Of a DNA stretch of 64,000 bases, positions 63,399 to 64,000 are shown piece by piece. A model generated the notes under the pieces. That model was not told the origin of the DNA and searched no databases. It saw nothing but the letters and a program-made list of their open reading frames with translations. Numbering within the stretch: position 1 is the stretch's first letter; every line of letters begins with the position of its first letter. The position numbers and the translations under genes were made by a program. The stretch covers positions 1,364,001 to 1,428,000 of the forward strand of contig CM057141.1 in NCBI GenBank assembly GCA_029964075.1, written 5' to 3'. The stretch is from Patiria pectinifera. Lineage: Eukaryota; Echinodermata; Asteroidea; Valvatida; Asterinidae.

Positions 63399-64000
63399 AT
63401 GAATGATTCATTGACAGATCCTTTGGCCGTATCCCCGCTCTTTGTCGCTTTCCGTACTTGTTTCATCAGTTGCCTTGGATTGCTGATCATAGCTGGAAAC
63501 ATTCTTTCTATTGTCGTGACTCGTCAGGTACCAGACTTGGCAGACAGTACTAAGATCTTGATGACATCTTTGGCAGTAGCTGACCTCACAGTTGGGTGTT
63601 TGACAGCATTTAGTGTTGTAGCTTCGGCTATGAACCGCTGGCTGTTCGGAGACATTGTTTGCCACATGTTCACCTACACGGGAGCACTGGTCATGACTCT
63701 GTCACAAGTGTCTCTGATCTGTTTAAATATTGAACGCTACATTGCTGTCACCAGGCCGTACAAGTTTCCTGTTTGGTGCACTCGACGTCGTATCATCGTT
63801 TGTATAGCTCTGGCAACAACTGCACTGCTCTGTATACAGATTACTTCTTCGACCATTTTAGGAGTACCTGTCAAGTATTTTGAAGCTGCCGCCGTTTGTT
63901 TTCTTGCATATAACTCTGCAGGATTAAATGTATTGACTCTTCTTACATTTAATGTTATTCCAGTGTTTGTAATGATGTGCATATACTATCACATCATTAA
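63399..64000 (+). CDS. Class A GPCR, cluster gene 5, cut by the window end (first ~200 codons)
   Basis: Open from ATG to the right edge, through TM5 (NVIPVFVMMCIYYHII). TM1-TM2 is nearly identical in DNA to genes 1-3, but from MNRWLFGDIVCHMFTYTG onward TM3, TM4 and ECL2 are strongly diverged (LATTALLCIQITSSTIL). The receptor is therefore a mosaic: a shared 5' third joined to a distinct ligand-facing region. ERY and the basic KFPVWC loop are kept. Whether the missing 3' part is intact cannot be seen. Confidence 0.92.
   Translation, partial: MNDSLTDPLAVSPLFVAFRTCFISCLGLLIIAGNILSIVVTRQVPDLADSTKILMTSLAVADLTVGCLTAFSVVASAMNRWLFGDIVCHMFTYTGALVMTLSQVSLICLNIERYIAVTRPYKFPVWCTRRRIIVCIALATTALLCIQITSSTILGVPVKYFEAAAVCFLAYNSAGLNVLTLLTFNVIPVFVMMCIYYHII

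Larger units (their letters stand above)
50430..64000 (+). repeat. Tandemly duplicated GPCR units (about 2-4 kb each)
   Basis: Each unit holds about 0.8 kb of related upstream sequence, an intronless receptor and a related 3' flank. Shared upstream words include GCCAAACTTGAAGTTGATC, the AGAGAAGCTTTCACAGTCTT block and CAAGTAATTTCTGT; a shared 3' word is CTTCAACTGCCACCAATG. Approximate units: 50430-53740, 53750-55900, 55900-58080, 58080-61870, a relic 61870-62200, and 62580 onward. All are in the same orientation, consistent with unequal crossing-over. Confidence 0.85.

Overview
This is animal genomic DNA. It holds a 51-exon dynein gene with GT-AG introns, a tandem cluster of intronless rhodopsin-class receptor genes, and many small inverted-repeat transposons and SINE fragments. 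The receptor cluster resembles the lineage-specific, probably chemosensory expansions known from echinoderms. With the frequent TAGGCCTA-type words in non-coding DNA, this makes an echinoderm the best guess; that is inference, not proof.

Layout. (1) 1-2.9 kb: non-coding, with two adjacent foldback elements. (2) 2.9-9.1 kb: an unusual array. Nine diverged copies of a ~76-bp module and six copies of a second, G-rich hairpin module occur on the + strand, separated by purine-rich tracts, an 11-bp minisatellite and another foldback element. Both modules show compensatory base changes expected of folded RNA, and reading frames are not preserved between copies. I recognise neither module. A lysine-rich 99-codon ORF with an AATAAA right after its stop lies inside the array. 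(3) 9.1-12.1 kb: AT-rich flank, partly the likely 3' UTR of the next gene. (4) 12.1-49.6 kb, minus strand: 51 consecutive exons (about 3,028 codons, all junction phases compatible) of an axonemal outer-arm dynein heavy chain of the DNAH5/DNAH8 type, from the linker through AAA1-AAA6, stalk, microtubule-binding domain and C-terminus. The N-terminal tail (roughly 1,500 residues by family length) is not in the window. Introns carry several transposon families, a ~470-bp minisatellite and decayed copies of part of one dynein exon. (5) 50.4-64 kb, plus strand: four complete intronless class A GPCR genes and a fifth cut by the window end, each in a duplicated unit with similar flanks. Comparing the units exposes a mariner-like foldback insertion, a nested transposon pair, an expanded ~40-bp minisatellite and a relic unit whose receptor is gone.

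Function. The dynein is a ciliary/flagellar outer-arm motor subunit; the receptors are probably surface chemoreceptors. They share no obvious pathway. Because the dynein 5' exons must lie to the right, the receptor cluster either sits antisense inside a very large dynein intron or marks a rearrangement or assembly join.
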